This document shows positions 16,727-27,718 of a DNA stretch of 64,000 nt, piece after piece. Within the stretch, counting starts at the first letter, position 1. Each line of letters starts with the position of its first letter. The stretch comes from Microbulbifer hainanensis. GTDB taxonomy: Bacteria > Pseudomonadota > Gammaproteobacteria > Pseudomonadales > Cellvibrionaceae. Both the position numbers and the translations under genes were made by a program. Below the pieces are notes generated by a model that saw nothing but the letters and a program-made list of their open reading frames with translations, was not told the DNA's origin and made no database searches. The stretch lies in NCBI RefSeq assembly GCF_014904735.1, contig NZ_JACZCR010000047.1, positions 124,001 to 188,000 on the forward strand, in the 5' to 3' direction.

Positions 16727-18037
16727 TCAGTCGCCCGTCACCCGATATTCCGCCGAGCGCGCGTGGGCATCCAGCCCCTCACCGCGCGCCAGCGTGGTGG
16801 CAACGCGACCGAGCCGATCGGCACCTTCCGGCGAACAGTAAATGATCGAACTGCGCTTCTGGAAATCGTAAACACCCAGCGGTGAGGAAAAGCGGGCGGT
16901 GCCACTGGTCGGCAGCACGTGGTTGGGGCCGGCACAGTAGTCACCGAGCGCCTCGGCGGTGTGGCGGCCAAGAAAAATGGCACCGGCGTGGCGAATTTTC
17001 GGCAAATAGTTTTCCGGCTGATCGACCGAAACTTCCAGGTGCTCCGGCGCGATACGATTGCTGACGGTAATCGCCTCCTCGATCGATTTCACCTGAATCA
17101 ACGCTCCCCTGTCCGCCAGTGACTGCGCGGCAATATCGCGGCGCGGCAGGTCGTCCAGCAGTTTTCCGAGCGAGGCCGATACCGCATCGAGAAACGCCGC
17201 ATCCGAGCTCAGCAGGATCGATTGCGCCTGCTGGTCGTGCTCCGCCTGGGACAGCAGATCCATCGCAATCCAGTCGGGATCGGTTTTGCCATCGCAGATC
17301 ACGAGGATCTCCGACGGCCCGGCGATCATATCGATGGCAACACGGCCGAACACCGCGCGCTTGGCCGCAGCGACAAAAACGTTGCCGGGCCCGACAATCT
17401 TGTCCACCCGCGCGATGGATTTCGTCCCCCACGCCAGTGCAGCCACCGCCTGGGCACCACCAATGGTGTAGACCTGATCGACACCGGCGATTGCCGCAGC
17501 AGCGAGCACCAGGTCATTCAGTTGGCCGTCCGGCGCCGGCACCACCATGGTGACACAATCCACCCCCGCCACTTTGGCCGGGATCGCGTTCATCAGTACG
17601 GATGACGGATAACTCGCCTTGCCGCCGGGCACGTAAATGCCCACGCGCTCCATCGGCGTAATCTGCTGGCCGAGTACCGTGCCATCGGATTCGCGGTATT
17701 GCCAGGATTCCTGTAACTGGTGCTGGTGGTAGTCGCGCACGCGCGCAGCCGCTACCTCCAGGGCCTTACGCTCCGCTTCGGGAATACGTTCCAGTGCAGA
17801 GGTGAGCGCAGTTGCCGAAAGGGTGAAATCTTCTGCGCTTTGCAACTGACGGCGATCGAAGCGGTTGGTGTACTCCACCACGGCCTCATCGCCGCGTTCG
17901 CGCACCTGCTGCAGGATTTCCGCAACCGTATCTTCCACGACGGTGTCGGCGACGGATTCCCACGCCAGTAGCGCATCCAGTTGCGAATCGAAGTCCTGGT
18001 CCGCGGCGTTCAGCCGGCGAATACTTTCCTTGGTCAT
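16727..18037 (-). CDS. hisD: Histidinol dehydrogenase
   Basis: 436 residues. It performs the last two steps of histidine synthesis, histidinol to histidine with two NAD+. Typical segments are present: [36 protein letters not shown], the catalytic HxE region [11 protein letters not shown] and the zinc region with [14 protein letters not shown]. It starts 14 bases after hisG and forms an operon with it. In Pseudomonas hisC follows; here no hisC is seen, and the gene converges on degS. Confidence 0.97.
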   Translation of the reverse strand: MTKESIRRLNAADQDFDSQLDALLAWESVADTVVEDTVAEILQQVRERGDEAVVEYTNRFDRRQLQSAEDFTLSATALTSALERIPEAERKALEVAAARVRDYHQHQLQESWQYRESDGTVLGQQITPMERVGIYVPGGKASYPSSVLMNAIPAKVAGVDCVTMVVPAPDGQLNDLVLAAAAIAGVDQVYTIGGAQAVAALAWGTKSIARVDKIVGPGNVFVAAAKRAVFGRVAIDMIAGPSEILVICDGKTDPDWIAMDLLSQAEHDQQAQSILLSSDAAFLDAVSASLGKLLDDLPRRDIAAQSLADRGALIQVKSIEEAITVSNRIAPEHLEVSVDQPENYLPKIRHAGAIFLGRHTAEALGDYCAGPNHVLPTSGTARFSSPLGVYDFQKRSSIIYCSPEGADRLGRVATTLARGEGLDAHARSAEYRVTGD

Positions 18038-18051
18038 AGGTCGTCGGTGGT

Positions 18052-18687
18052 TCAGTCGGTAGTTACAGCGGCGGCGAGTTTTTCAATCAGGGCATTGATT
18101 GGGCCGTATTTCATTTTCATCGACGCCTTGTTAACGATCAGGCGGCTGCTGACCTGGGCAATGGTTTCCCGGGCCTCCAGCCCATTCGCTTTGAGCGTAT
18201 TGCCGGTATCGACGATATCCACAATCTCATCGGCCAGATCCATCAGCGGTGCCAATTCCATCGCGCCGTACAGCTTAATGATGTCCGCCTGGCGCCCCTG
18301 GGCGGCGTAGTAGCGCTTGGCACTCTGCACAAACTTTGTCGCCACTTTGATGCGACCACGCGGTAGTTCAGCCCCCTTCACACCCGCCGTCATCAACCGA
18401 CAGCGGGCAATACCCAGATCGAGCGGCTCGTAAATGCCGTCACTCCCGTGTTCGAGCAGCGTATCCTTGCCGGCGACGCCCAGGTCGGCCGCGCCGTGCT
18501 GCACATAAGTGGGCACGTCGACGCCGCGCAGAATCAGCAGGCGTACACCCTCCTGATTGGTGGGGAAAATCAGTTTGCGACTCTTGAAAATGTCTTCCCG
18601 CGGCTCGAGTCCCGCCGCTGCGAGTAGCGGCAGGGTTTCCTTGAGGATTCTCCCCTTGGTCAGCGCGATGGTGATTTGCATGGTCAT
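18052..18687 (-). CDS. hisG: ATP phosphoribosyltransferase, short (HisG-S) form
   Basis: About 210 residues, the short form that lacks the C-terminal regulatory domain and normally needs HisZ. It catalyses the first step of histidine synthesis. The core starts [20 protein letters not shown]; the P-loop-like [13 protein letters not shown] binds PRPP. Two ATGs two codons apart (18687 and 18681) are possible starts; longer extensions are not supported by the family. hisZ is not in the window. Confidence 0.95.
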   Translation of the reverse strand: MTMQITIALTKGRILKETLPLLAAAGLEPREDIFKSRKLIFPTNQEGVRLLILRGVDVPTYVQHGAADLGVAGKDTLLEHGSDGIYEPLDLGIARCRLMTAGVKGAELPRGRIKVATKFVQSAKRYYAAQGRQADIIKLYGAMELAPLMDLADEIVDIVDTGNTLKANGLEARETIAQVSSRLIVNKASMKMKYGPINALIEKLAAAVTTD

Positions 18688-18786
18688 TATCAGTTTATGC
18701 GTAGATACCCGGAACAAAGCTGTACGGGCAAGGCTCGACTCCAACAGAGCGATATCACCGGGGCAGCTGACCCGCCCCGGCGACCA

Positions 18787-20049
<1,263 letters not shown>

Positions 20050-20068
20050 TCAGTCTCGCTGTGCGGCC

Positions 20069-20302
20069 TTATCGGCCGGCCTCTTCCGGAGTGAGCGTCT
20101 GCATCTGTACCGCGTGCAGAGTACCGTCGGCAATTTTGTCGCCGAGCGCCGCGTAGACCAGCTGCTGTTTTTTAAGCCGGCTCAGTCCCTCGAAGGCGCT
20201 ACTCACGACGGTGACCATCAGGTGGCTGCCTTCAAAGGCCACATCGGCCTGGCTATCGGGTATATGCCCCTCGATCAGGGACTTGATTTGTTCGGGTTGC
20301 AT
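20069..20302 (-). CDS. ibaG: BolA-family protein IbaG
   Basis: 77 residues of the BolA family: QPEQIKSLIEGHIPDSQADVAF, the HLMVTVVSSAFEGLSRLKKQ helix-turn and the DGTLHAVQMQT strand. IbaG-type proteins work with monothiol glutaredoxins in Fe-S handling and affect the envelope. It lies upstream of murA with 19 bases between. In the usual order mlaB would precede it; here a hairpin and then mlaC do. Confidence 0.93.
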   Translation of the reverse strand: MQPEQIKSLIEGHIPDSQADVAFEGSHLMVTVVSSAFEGLSRLKKQQLVYAALGDKIADGTLHAVQMQTLTPEEAGR

Positions 20303-20351
20303 AGGCGGGGAAAGCGTTGAGTTGAAAATAGCGGGCGATTGTACTGGAAAC

Positions 20352-20386
20352 CCACCGGTCGCGCAGCTGCATGGCGCGACCGGTGG
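20352..20386. terminator. Hairpin between mlaC and ibaG
   Basis: A perfect 12-base stem (CCACCGGTCGCG / CGCGACCGGTGG) with an 11-base loop follows the mlaC stop by 7 bases. On the minus strand only GGTTTCC follows, so it is a weak terminator or attenuator. TACAAT appears 10 bases further on and could be the -10 box for ibaG-murA-hisGD. Confidence 0.55.
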
Positions 20387-20392
20387 ATACCA

Positions 20393-21043
20393 TCAGCTCA
20401 CTTTGTCAGCTGCGTCGCCGGCCGACCAGTTGGCGATCACCTTGTCGATGTCGCCGTGTGTCTGCATGGACTGGGCAAACTGACTGCGGAAGGTCTTGCC
20501 CAGGTTTACCCCATTCAGAATCACGTTGATCAGCTTCCACTGCCCCGCGCGGTTGCGCACCAGGGTATAGGAAACCTTGGTAATCCCCTCCTGACTGCGT
20601 ACTTCCTGCAGGACATTTACGCGATTACCGCTCGGCATGGAGCCCGGATTGACGACTTTCACATCCATAGTGCCAAAGGAGGCGACTCCGCGGGCAAATG
20701 TGGCTACCAGGTCGCGGCGGAAGGTATGGGAAAAGCGCGAGCGCTGCTCCGCAGTCGCCTGTTTGGCATAGCGCCCCATTACACCGCGGGCGATGAAGTC
20801 GAAATCCACAACCGGGGTCAACACGCTCTCCACGGCGCTGTAGTAGCGCTGTGGGTCTGAATTCAGGTATTGGGCGTTGGTGCGAATCACACCCAGCAGG
20901 TTCTGGGACACCCCTTCAATCATCGTGTAGGGGTTCTGGGCAGCGCTGGCAAAGGGGGCCCAGGCGGAAACCAGCAACGCGCAGCAGGCCGCTTTAGCCC
21001 ACTGTGCAAAACCGGTACGGCCAAATATTGACGATGTGTTCAC
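20393..21043 (-). CDS. mlaC: Periplasmic phospholipid carrier MlaC
   Basis: 216 residues with a signal peptide (cut near ASA at about 34) and a full MlaC/Tol-Ttg2 domain (NPYTMIEGVSQNLLGVI, VDFDFIARGVMGRY, KVSYTLVRNRAGQWKLINV, GVNLGKTFRSQF). MlaC carries phospholipid between the outer-membrane MlaA complex and the inner-membrane MlaFEDB transporter. The GTG start has GGGAGA 6 bases upstream. mlaF, mlaE and mlaD, which normally precede it, are absent: the next gene upstream is the divergent kdsD. mlaB, normally after it, is also absent. Confidence 0.95.
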   Translation of the reverse strand: MNTSSIFGRTGFAQWAKAACCALLVSAWAPFASAAQNPYTMIEGVSQNLLGVIRTNAQYLNSDPQRYYSAVESVLTPVVDFDFIARGVMGRYAKQATAEQRSRFSHTFRRDLVATFARGVASFGTMDVKVVNPGSMPSGNRVNVLQEVRSQEGITKVSYTLVRNRAGQWKLINVILNGVNLGKTFRSQFAQSMQTHGDIDKVIANWSAGDAADKVS

Positions 21044-21432
21044 TAATTATCTCCCATTGGCAAATCGTTCCTTGGACGCTTGCGGCGCCAAATAGTGCCG
21101 CAGCAACGCCACTGTCCGCGGCAAATCGCCGCGCGGTAGACTGTCGAGCTGCCGATCATCCGTTAATCGCTGGAGCTGACAGCGGCGGCGGCAGACTATA
21201 CCATGGCCGCGCCCACCGGTGTGGCCACACGTCACTATCACACAGTGAACTGTCGCGCTCAGGCCACCGGGCACCGCATTTTCCATATAAAAGGTTAGCA
21301 TGCCGGCGATCCGACCCGCGGCATCCGGATTGCCCCCGGACGTTTCCGCGCTGACAGCTATCCTTTTTCGCCGCCAGACGGCGTTGGCAGAAGAGTTCCT
21401 ACACTCAAAAGAAACCTGAACAGAGATAGTCC
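21044..21432. other. Divergent intergenic region mlaC / kdsD
   Basis: About 390 bases without a recognisable gene at the place where mlaFED would be expected. It must hold promoters for mlaC (minus) and kdsD (plus). I see no trace of MlaF, MlaE or MlaD coding sequence by eye and no clear promoter boxes. Confidence 0.5.
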
Positions 21433-22404
21433 ATGACTCAGGATCTGATATTACAAGCGGGGCGCCGCACGGTACTGATGGAAACCGAGGCCGTCGCAGC
21501 CCTGGAAAACCGCATCAATGATGATTTCAAACGCGCCTGCGAACTGATTCTGCAGTGCCGCGGCCGCGCCATCGTCACCGGTATGGGCAAATCCGGCCAT
21601 ATTGGCCGCAAGATTGCCGCCACCCTGGCCAGCACAGGCACCCCCAGCTTTTTTGTCCACCCAGGTGAAGCCAGCCACGGCGACCTGGGTATGATTACCC
21701 GCGACGACCTGGTAATCGCCATTTCCAACTCTGGCTCCTCTGCCGAAGTACTTACCCTGCTGCCGCTGCTGAAGCGACTGGGCATCCCGATGATCAGCAT
21801 GGCCGGCAAGTCCGACTCGCCGCTGGCACAGGCGGCGGACGTGAATCTGGATATCGCCGTGGAGACGGAAGCCTGTCCACTGAACCTGGCACCGACCTCA
21901 TCCACCACAGTAACGCTCGTAATGGGCGATGCCCTGGCTGTAGCCCTGCTCGAAGCCCGCGGCTTTACCGCCGAAGATTTCGCCTTCTCACACCCGGGCG
22001 GCGCCCTCGGCCGGCGCCTCCTGCTGAAAGTGGAGGATGTCATGCACGCCGGCGACGAGCTGCCGCAGGTAGAGCCGCAGACGCTGCTATCCAAGGCACT
22101 GCTGGAAATGACCAGCAAGGGCTTCGGCATGACCACTGTTGTCGACAGCAAGGGCACTCTGCTCGGCGTCTTCACCGACGGCGACCTGCGCCGGGTGATC
22201 GACCACCGCGTGGAACTCGATACCGCCACCATGGAAGAGGTCATGAGCCGCCGCCCGAAAACAGTATCGGCGGAAACCCTGGCCGCCGAGGCGCTCCGCA
22301 TTATGGAAGATAACAAGATCACCGCCCTGGTCGTCGAAGACGACGCCCGCCACCCGGTCGGCCTCCTGCATATGCACGATATACTGCGCGCCGGAGTGAT
22401 CTGA
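21433..22404 (+). CDS. kdsD: D-arabinose 5-phosphate isomerase KdsD
   Basis: 323 residues: an SIS sugar-isomerase domain (1-200) with GMGKSGHIGRKIAATLASTG and ISNSGSSAEV, then two CBS domains (about 210-323). It converts ribulose 5-phosphate to arabinose 5-phosphate, the precursor of Kdo in LPS. First gene of the kdsD-kdsC-lptCAB run. Confidence 0.97.
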   Translation: MTQDLILQAGRRTVLMETEAVAALENRINDDFKRACELILQCRGRAIVTGMGKSGHIGRKIAATLASTGTPSFFVHPGEASHGDLGMITRDDLVIAISNSGSSAEVLTLLPLLKRLGIPMISMAGKSDSPLAQAADVNLDIAVETEACPLNLAPTSSTTVTLVMGDALAVALLEARGFTAEDFAFSHPGGALGRRLLLKVEDVMHAGDELPQVEPQTLLSKALLEMTSKGFGMTTVVDSKGTLLGVFTDGDLRRVIDHRVELDTATMEEVMSRRPKTVSAETLAAEALRIMEDNKITALVVEDDARHPVGLLHMHDILRAGVI

Positions 22405-22492
22405 TTCAGCTCCGGTTCACTGCATCCAGGCTTGAATCGACATCCCCGCCGAGCGCTGGCGGGGTGCCCGCTATATTAAGGATTGAAAACCT

Positions 22493-23032
22493 GTGACTTT
22501 GGAAGAAAAGCTCGACAGCGCCCTGCAGCGCGTACGCTGGCTGGTACTGGACGTCGACGGCGTGCTGACCGATGGCCGCCTCTACTTCGACAATAACGGC
22601 AATGAATTGAAGACCTTTAACACCCTGGACGGCCACGGCATCAAAATGCTGCAGAAATCCGGTGTACAGGTCGCTATCATTACCGGCCGCCGCAGCAGCG
22701 TCGTGGAACGTCGTGCCCACGACCTCGGAATCCACAAGTTGATCCAGGGCCGTGAGGACAAGTACGTGGCGTTGCAGGAACTTCTCGAGCAGGACAGCTG
22801 CCGGCTCGAGGACATCGCCTACGTCGGCGACGACTATCCAGACCTGCTGGTAATGACCCGTATCGGCTGCCCCATATCGGTCCCCAACGCCGCGCCCCCT
22901 GTGCGAGAAAGGGCGCTATGGATTACCGATGCCCGCGGCGGCGAAGGCGCAGTTCGCGAAGTGTGCGATCGCATCATGCGGGCACAGGGCACTTTTGACG
23001 CAGCCCTGGCGCCCTACCTGGGCGACAGCTAG
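22493..23032 (+). CDS. kdsC: 3-deoxy-D-manno-octulosonate 8-phosphate phosphatase KdsC
   Basis: 179 residues of the HAD superfamily without a cap domain. The nucleophile motif is VLDVDGVLTDGRLYF, motif II is IITGRRSS, and motif III/IV is YVGDDYPDL. It releases Kdo from Kdo 8-phosphate. The start is GTG (V-T-L-E-E-K). It lies about 90 bases after kdsD. Confidence 0.97.
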   Translation: MTLEEKLDSALQRVRWLVLDVDGVLTDGRLYFDNNGNELKTFNTLDGHGIKMLQKSGVQVAIITGRRSSVVERRAHDLGIHKLIQGREDKYVALQELLEQDSCRLEDIAYVGDDYPDLLVMTRIGCPISVPNAAPPVRERALWITDARGGEGAVREVCDRIMRAQGTFDAALAPYLGDS

Positions 23033-23106
23033 TAGAAACAGACCGGCACAGTGGACCTGCACGCGGCCAATTAATTAGCCGCCATTGAGATTGATGGAGA
23101 ATTCAA

Positions 23107-23673
23107 ATGCGCACCTGGCTGCCACTGGTCATCGTCGTGGCCCTTATCAGCGCCGGCCTCTGGTTCATGGAGAGCCCACCGGAACAACTGGTCGGCAAGC
23201 GGCCCACGCCACAGGAGCAAAACCGCGCTCCCGATCTGGTGATCCGCGATGCCAAAACCCGCCACTTCAACCAGGAGGGTACTCTCGCCTACCGGGTCGA
23301 CGCGGACAAAATCACCTTTTTCCAGTTCGCCCGCCGCGACCGCGCCGACCTGACCGAGCCGCGCATACTTTTTTATCAAGGCGACCAGCCCAAGTGGCGC
23401 ACCGTGTCCCGTACCGGTGTCGCCCACAACAATGGCCAGCGCGTCGTTTTGAGGGGCGACGTCGAGATTACCGAACAACCGGAACCCGGTGGCGTCCGCC
23501 TGGAAACCCAACAAATCACCATCAAACCGCGGCAGGAATACGCCGAAACCGACAAACTTGTTACCATTACCGCCGGCCCCAACCGCACCCAGGGCAAAGG
23601 CCTGCGCGCGTTCCTGAAACAGGACCGGGTGGAAATCCTCTCCGATGTGGAAAGTAGCTATGAACCGAATTGA
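23107..23673 (+). CDS. lptC: LPS export protein LptC
   Basis: 188 residues with one N-terminal membrane segment (about 5-21) and a periplasmic beta-jellyroll (LptC domain). It links the LptBFG transporter to LptA. The segment YRVDADKITFFQFARRDRADLTEPRILFY is the usual LptC strand pattern. The ATG has TGGAGA 8 bases upstream. Its end overlaps the start of lptA by 14 bases. Confidence 0.93.
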   Translation: MRTWLPLVIVVALISAGLWFMESPPEQLVGKRPTPQEQNRAPDLVIRDAKTRHFNQEGTLAYRVDADKITFFQFARRDRADLTEPRILFYQGDQPKWRTVSRTGVAHNNGQRVVLRGDVEITEQPEPGGVRLETQQITIKPRQEYAETDKLVTITAGPNRTQGKGLRAFLKQDRVEILSDVESSYEPN

Positions 23674-24232
23674 CCTACTGCAGCGGCTGACTGGCATTGT
23701 CGCGCTCTGCCTGCTGTCCCTGAGCGCCCAGGTTTCCGCCCTGCCCGACGACCGCAACCAGCCGATCAAGGTGCAGGCGCAAAAGCTCGAAGCCAACCGA
23801 GGCAAGAACCTGTCCGTCTACAGCGGCAATGTGGTCATCACACAGGGATCACTACAGATCCGCGCCGACCGCGTTGAAGTCCACGGCAGTCCCAGCGGTG
23901 AGATCAAGCGCGTAGTGGCCACCGGCAAGCCCGCCCACTTCCAGCAGCAGGTACAGCAGAGCGAAAACCCGGTGAAGGCCAAGGCCCAGCGCATCGAATT
24001 TACCGTCAGCTCCGACGAACTGCACCTCAGCGGCAATGCCCATGTGGATCGCGATGGCAACACGCTGGCGGCGGAGCGCATCGACTACGACATGAACAGC
24101 GAACAGATGCAGGCCCAGGGACAGTCCGGCGACGGCCGCGTGGAAATGATCTGGAAGCCGGAGAAAAAGACGACGGGCGATCAACCGGCGGAAAACGAAC
24201 AGCAACAGCAACAGCAACAACAGCAGCAGTAG
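23660..24232 (+). CDS. lptA: LPS transport periplasmic protein LptA
   Basis: 190 residues. I chose the ATG at 23660 (GGAAAG upstream, signal peptide MNRIDLLQRLTGIVALCLLS directly following). Cleavage is near VSA at 27. The OstA/LptA jellyroll (about 33-160) has NVVITQGSLQIRADRVEVHG. It forms the periplasmic bridge for LPS. The C-terminus is unusual: a charged linker and then ten glutamines right before the stop. Confidence 0.95.
   Translation: MNRIDLLQRLTGIVALCLLSLSAQVSALPDDRNQPIKVQAQKLEANRGKNLSVYSGNVVITQGSLQIRADRVEVHGSPSGEIKRVVATGKPAHFQQQVQQSENPVKAKAQRIEFTVSSDELHLSGNAHVDRDGNTLAAERIDYDMNSEQMQAQGQSGDGRVEMIWKPEKKTTGDQPAENEQQQQQQQQQQ
24200..24229 (+). repeat. CAG/CAA microsatellite coding ten glutamines at the end of LptA
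   Basis: Ten consecutive Gln codons (alternating CAG and CAA, then CAA CAG CAG CAG) come directly before the TAG stop. The mixed codons lower slippage, but the run is a candidate for length variation between strains. Confidence 0.9.
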
Positions 24233-24312
24233 CGGACAGCGGACTCTACCGCCCTTCGCAGCGGGCCCGGCATCCTTCCGGCAGCCCGATGGATTGAATT
24301 TCGGAACACACT

Positions 24313-25038
24313 ATGCCAACGCTACAGGCGTTACATCTCGCCAAGCAGTACAAAAAACGCAAGGTAGTCCAGGACGTTTCCGTGCAGGTTACCAGCGGCC
24401 AGGTGGTCGGCCTGCTCGGCCCCAACGGCGCCGGCAAAACCACCTGCTTCTACATGATCGCAGGCCTGGTACAGGCGGATGCCGGCCAGGTCCTGATCGA
24501 CCAGGAGGACATCACACGACTGTCGATGCACGGACGCGCGCGCAAGGGGATTGGTTACCTGCCGCAGGAAGCATCGGTATTCCGACGCCTTTCGGTTCGC
24601 GACAACATTCTCGCAATCCTGGAAACCCGCAAGGACCTGTCCCGCGGCGAGCGCCAGCAACAATTGCAGAACCTGCTGCAGGAATTCAACATCACCCATA
24701 TCGAGAACAGCCTCGGCATGGCACTGTCGGGCGGTGAGCGCCGCCGCGTGGAAATCGCCCGCGCCCTGGCCACCGACCCGGCCTTCGTGTTGCTGGACGA
24801 GCCCTTTGCCGGGGTCGACCCCATTTCGGTCAACGACATCAAGCAGATCATCCGCCACCTGCGCGACCGCGGCATCGGCGTACTGATCACCGACCACAAT
24901 GTGCGTGAGACCCTGGATATCTGTGAGACCGCCTATATCGTCAGTGAGGGGCATATCATTGCATCCGGCACTCCCGACGAAGTTATGAACAACCAGCAAG
25001 TACGCGAAGTCTATCTCGGGCACGACTTCACCATCTGA
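24313..25038 (+). CDS. lptB: LPS export ABC transporter ATPase LptB
   Basis: 241 residues. Walker A is GPNGAGKTT, the signature is [16 protein letters not shown], Walker B is [15 protein letters not shown] and the switch His is in [11 protein letters not shown]. It powers LptFG extraction of LPS from the inner membrane. It lies 80 bases after lptA, the usual order before rpoN. Confidence 0.98.
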   Translation: MPTLQALHLAKQYKKRKVVQDVSVQVTSGQVVGLLGPNGAGKTTCFYMIAGLVQADAGQVLIDQEDITRLSMHGRARKGIGYLPQEASVFRRLSVRDNILAILETRKDLSRGERQQQLQNLLQEFNITHIENSLGMALSGGERRRVEIARALATDPAFVLLDEPFAGVDPISVNDIKQIIRHLRDRGIGVLITDHNVRETLDICETAYIVSEGHIIASGTPDEVMNNQQVREVYLGHDFTI

Positions 25039-25200
25039 TGCCGCCTCCGGGCGGCTCCCCCCAACAGCATCATTTCCGACCCGAATCGCGATCGGCGTTT
25101 TCGGCATAGTTATTGCTTGTAATCGGCCAAACAGAGGGTTAGTCTGCATCGTCTCTGATATTTAGACGATTCATCCGCCGATTTGGCCTGAAAGCCCTCT

Positions 25201-26649
25201 ATGAAGCAGTCTCTCCAGTTAAAACTCGGCACCCAGCTGACCATGACGCCTCAGTTGCAACAGGCCATTCGCCTGCTGCAACTGTCGACACTGGATCTGC
25301 AACAGGAAGTCCAGTCCGCGCTCGACAGCAACCCTCTTCTGGAGGTGGAGGGCGACGATCATGGCGAAGCGCCCGCCGAACAGCACACCCAGTCCAGCGA
25401 CCCCACTGCTGCCAGCAACGATACTGCCAGCGAAGGCGACACTGAGCGGAACTGGGAGGATCAAAATATCCCCGACGACCTGCCAGTCGACACGCGCTGG
25501 GATGACATCTACAGCAATGGCAGCTACAGCGGTGGCGAGGGTGACGAATCGACTCTGGACCGCAATACGACGACGGACAGCCTGCAAGGGCATCTTGCCT
25601 GGCAGCTGAACCTCACCACCCTGTCCCTGCAGGATAAGCAGATCGGAGAAAATCTGATCGACGGCATCGTGCCGAGCGGGTTTCTCGAAGCCTGCCCCCG
25701 CGAAATCGCCGCGGCACTCGATGTAGACGAAGATGAAGTGCTCGCAGTGCTGAAGACTATCCAGCAATTTGAGCCCGCCGGTTGCGGGGCCCGGGATCTG
25801 CGCGAGTGCCTGCTGTTGCAACTGCACCAGCTACCTGCTTCCACACCCTGGCTGGATCAGGCCCGCCTGGTGGTGGATCGTCATCTCGACCTGCTCGGCA
25901 AACGCGACTTCCGCCAGCTCAGCCGGCGCACACGCCTGAGCGAAGCACAACTCGGGGACGTGGTGCGCCTGATCCAGACGCTGACGCCCTACCCCGGAGA
26001 GGCGTTCGGGGGCGAAGACCCACATTACGTCATACCGGATATCATCGTCAGCCGGCGGCAGCAACGCTGGGTGGTGGAGCTCAATCCGGAAACCACCCCG
26101 CGCCTGCGCATCAATGGCGACTACGCGGCGCTGATCAAACGCGCCGACAATTCCAGCGATAACAACTTCCTGCGAGATCACCTGCAGGAGGCGCGCTGGT
26201 TCCTGAAGAGCCTGCAGAGCCGCAACGAAACGCTGTTAAAGGTAGCTTCCAGCATTGTCGAGAAACAACAGGCCTTCTTCGAACTGGGTCCAGAGGCAAT
26301 GAAACCCATGGTGCTGGCGGATATCGCCGAAACCATCAGCATGCACGAATCCACCATTTCCCGCGTGACCACCCAGAAGTACATGCTCACTCCCCGCGGC
26401 GTATTCGAGCTGAAATACTTCTTTTCCAGCCACGTGAGTACCGACTCTGGTGAGGACGCCTCCTCCACCGCCATCCGCGCCATGATCCGCAAACTGATCG
26501 ATGCCGAACAGCCACGCAAGCCGCTGTCCGACAACAAGATCACGCAGGAACTGGATCAACAGGGCATCAAGGTGGCGCGCCGCACCGTGGCAAAGTACCG
26601 CGAATCCATGGGAATACCCTCCTCCAGCGAGCGCAAACGCCTGGTCTGA
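25201..26649 (+). CDS. rpoN: RNA polymerase sigma-54 factor
   Basis: 482 residues. Region I is the glutamine-rich start (LQLKLGTQLTMTPQLQQAIR), region II is acidic, and region III carries the core- and DNA-binding parts with the RpoN box ARRTVAKYRE at about 459-468. It directs transcription that needs AAA+ activators. Its place between lptB and hpf is conserved. Confidence 0.98.
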   Translation: MKQSLQLKLGTQLTMTPQLQQAIRLLQLSTLDLQQEVQSALDSNPLLEVEGDDHGEAPAEQHTQSSDPTAASNDTASEGDTERNWEDQNIPDDLPVDTRWDDIYSNGSYSGGEGDESTLDRNTTTDSLQGHLAWQLNLTTLSLQDKQIGENLIDGIVPSGFLEACPREIAAALDVDEDEVLAVLKTIQQFEPAGCGARDLRECLLLQLHQLPASTPWLDQARLVVDRHLDLLGKRDFRQLSRRTRLSEAQLGDVVRLIQTLTPYPGEAFGGEDPHYVIPDIIVSRRQQRWVVELNPETTPRLRINGDYAALIKRADNSSDNNFLRDHLQEARWFLKSLQSRNETLLKVASSIVEKQQAFFELGPEAMKPMVLADIAETISMHESTISRVTTQKYMLTPRGVFELKYFFSSHVSTDSGEDASSTAIRAMIRKLIDAEQPRKPLSDNKITQELDQQGIKVARRTVAKYRESMGIPSSSERKRLV

Positions 26650-26854
26650 ACCCGGCCTGACGCCCTCCACTTCCCGACCACATCAAGCGCCCTGGTCATT
26701 TTTGCCAGGGCGCGCCATTCCACCCCACGCACAACCAAACCTCGAACTTTGAGTGTATCCTTCCATTCTGGCGAACTTCCTAGTAGGGTTGCCGCCCTGA
26801 CGGAGGGCGCCAGTGACACACCAGTCATAAGATGCTCTCGCGGAGGAGATATCC

Positions 26855-27145
26855 ATGCAGATTAATATCAGTGGCCACCATGTTGAACTGACACCGCCCA
26901 TTCGCGACTACTGCGAAAGCAAGCTGGAAAAACTCTCCCGACATTACGATAACATAACCAATGCCCAGGTCATTCTTTCGGTCGAGAAGCTGGTGCAGAA
27001 AGCGGAAGCCCGGGTACACATCAACGGGCACGACCTGTGTGCAGGCTCCGAAGACGAAGACATGTACGCGGCCATCGATGCCGTTTCCGACAAGCTGGAT
27101 CGCCAGCTGAAGAAACACAAAGAGAAGTTGCAGAAACACCGATAA
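26855..27145 (+). CDS. hpf: Short ribosome hibernation promoting factor HPF
   Basis: 96 residues, the short HPF/YhbH type. It begins MQINISGHHVELTPPIRDYC and has the basic KLDRQLKKHKEKLQKHR C-terminus. Short HPF helps make inactive 100S ribosomes in stationary phase. A GGAG site lies 8 bases upstream. It lies 206 bases after rpoN, so it may have its own promoter, which I could not identify. Confidence 0.96.
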   Translation: MQINISGHHVELTPPIRDYCESKLEKLSRHYDNITNAQVILSVEKLVQKAEARVHINGHDLCAGSEDEDMYAAIDAVSDKLDRQLKKHKEKLQKHR

Positions 27146-27148
27146 ACT

Positions 27149-27610
27149 ATGACATTGGAAGCATTACTCTCTCCCCGCCTGAGTCTGTGCCACCTGGCGG
27201 GGAGCAGCAAAAAGAAATTGCTGCTCAATATTGCCCAGGCCATTGCCGAACAGTACCCGCAACTCGATGCGGATACGATTTTCAATCAGTTGATCGCCCG
27301 CGAGCGCCTCGGATCCACCGGAATCGGCGAGGGCGTGGCGATTCCTCACTGCCGCCTGCCGGGCTGCGAGCACCCGATCGGCGTGCTCTGCACCACCGAC
27401 CCCGCCGTTGATTTTGACGCCGTCGACCGCCAGCCGGTCGACCTGCTGTTTGCCTTGCTGGTTCCGGAAGATGCGGAGCAGGAGCACCTGGAAACCCTCG
27501 CGGAGATCGCCGCGCTGTTTTCCGACAGCCGGGTAAGGGAAAAGCTGCGCCAGGCGCAGAGCGGTGATGAGCTCTACGCCCTTGCTATCGACAGCGCCGC
27601 CGTGGCCTAA
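27149..27610 (+). CDS. ptsN: PTS IIA-like nitrogen-regulatory protein PtsN
   Basis: 153 residues of the PTS IIA (fructose/mannitol) family without transporter domains. The phosphorylated His67 is in GEGVAIPHCRLPG. It receives phosphate from NPr (ptsO/npr, two genes downstream) and acts as a regulatory signal for nitrogen and potassium. It starts 3 bases after the hpf stop. Confidence 0.96.
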   Translation: MTLEALLSPRLSLCHLAGSSKKKLLLNIAQAIAEQYPQLDADTIFNQLIARERLGSTGIGEGVAIPHCRLPGCEHPIGVLCTTDPAVDFDAVDRQPVDLLFALLVPEDAEQEHLETLAEIAALFSDSRVREKLRQAQSGDELYALAIDSAAVA

Positions 27611-27718
27611 ACCGGCGGAACCCCCACAATAATTCAGTCATAGTGAACAATTACGGTTGAGCCGCCAACGCGAAACCCCGATCATTGTTCACTTTCAGCA
27701 AACCCCGGTATTTGATCC

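Noticed and set aside
26650-26854. A sigma-54 promoter before hpf
   Set aside because: TGGC and TTGC strings occur but not at the required GG-N10-GC spacing.
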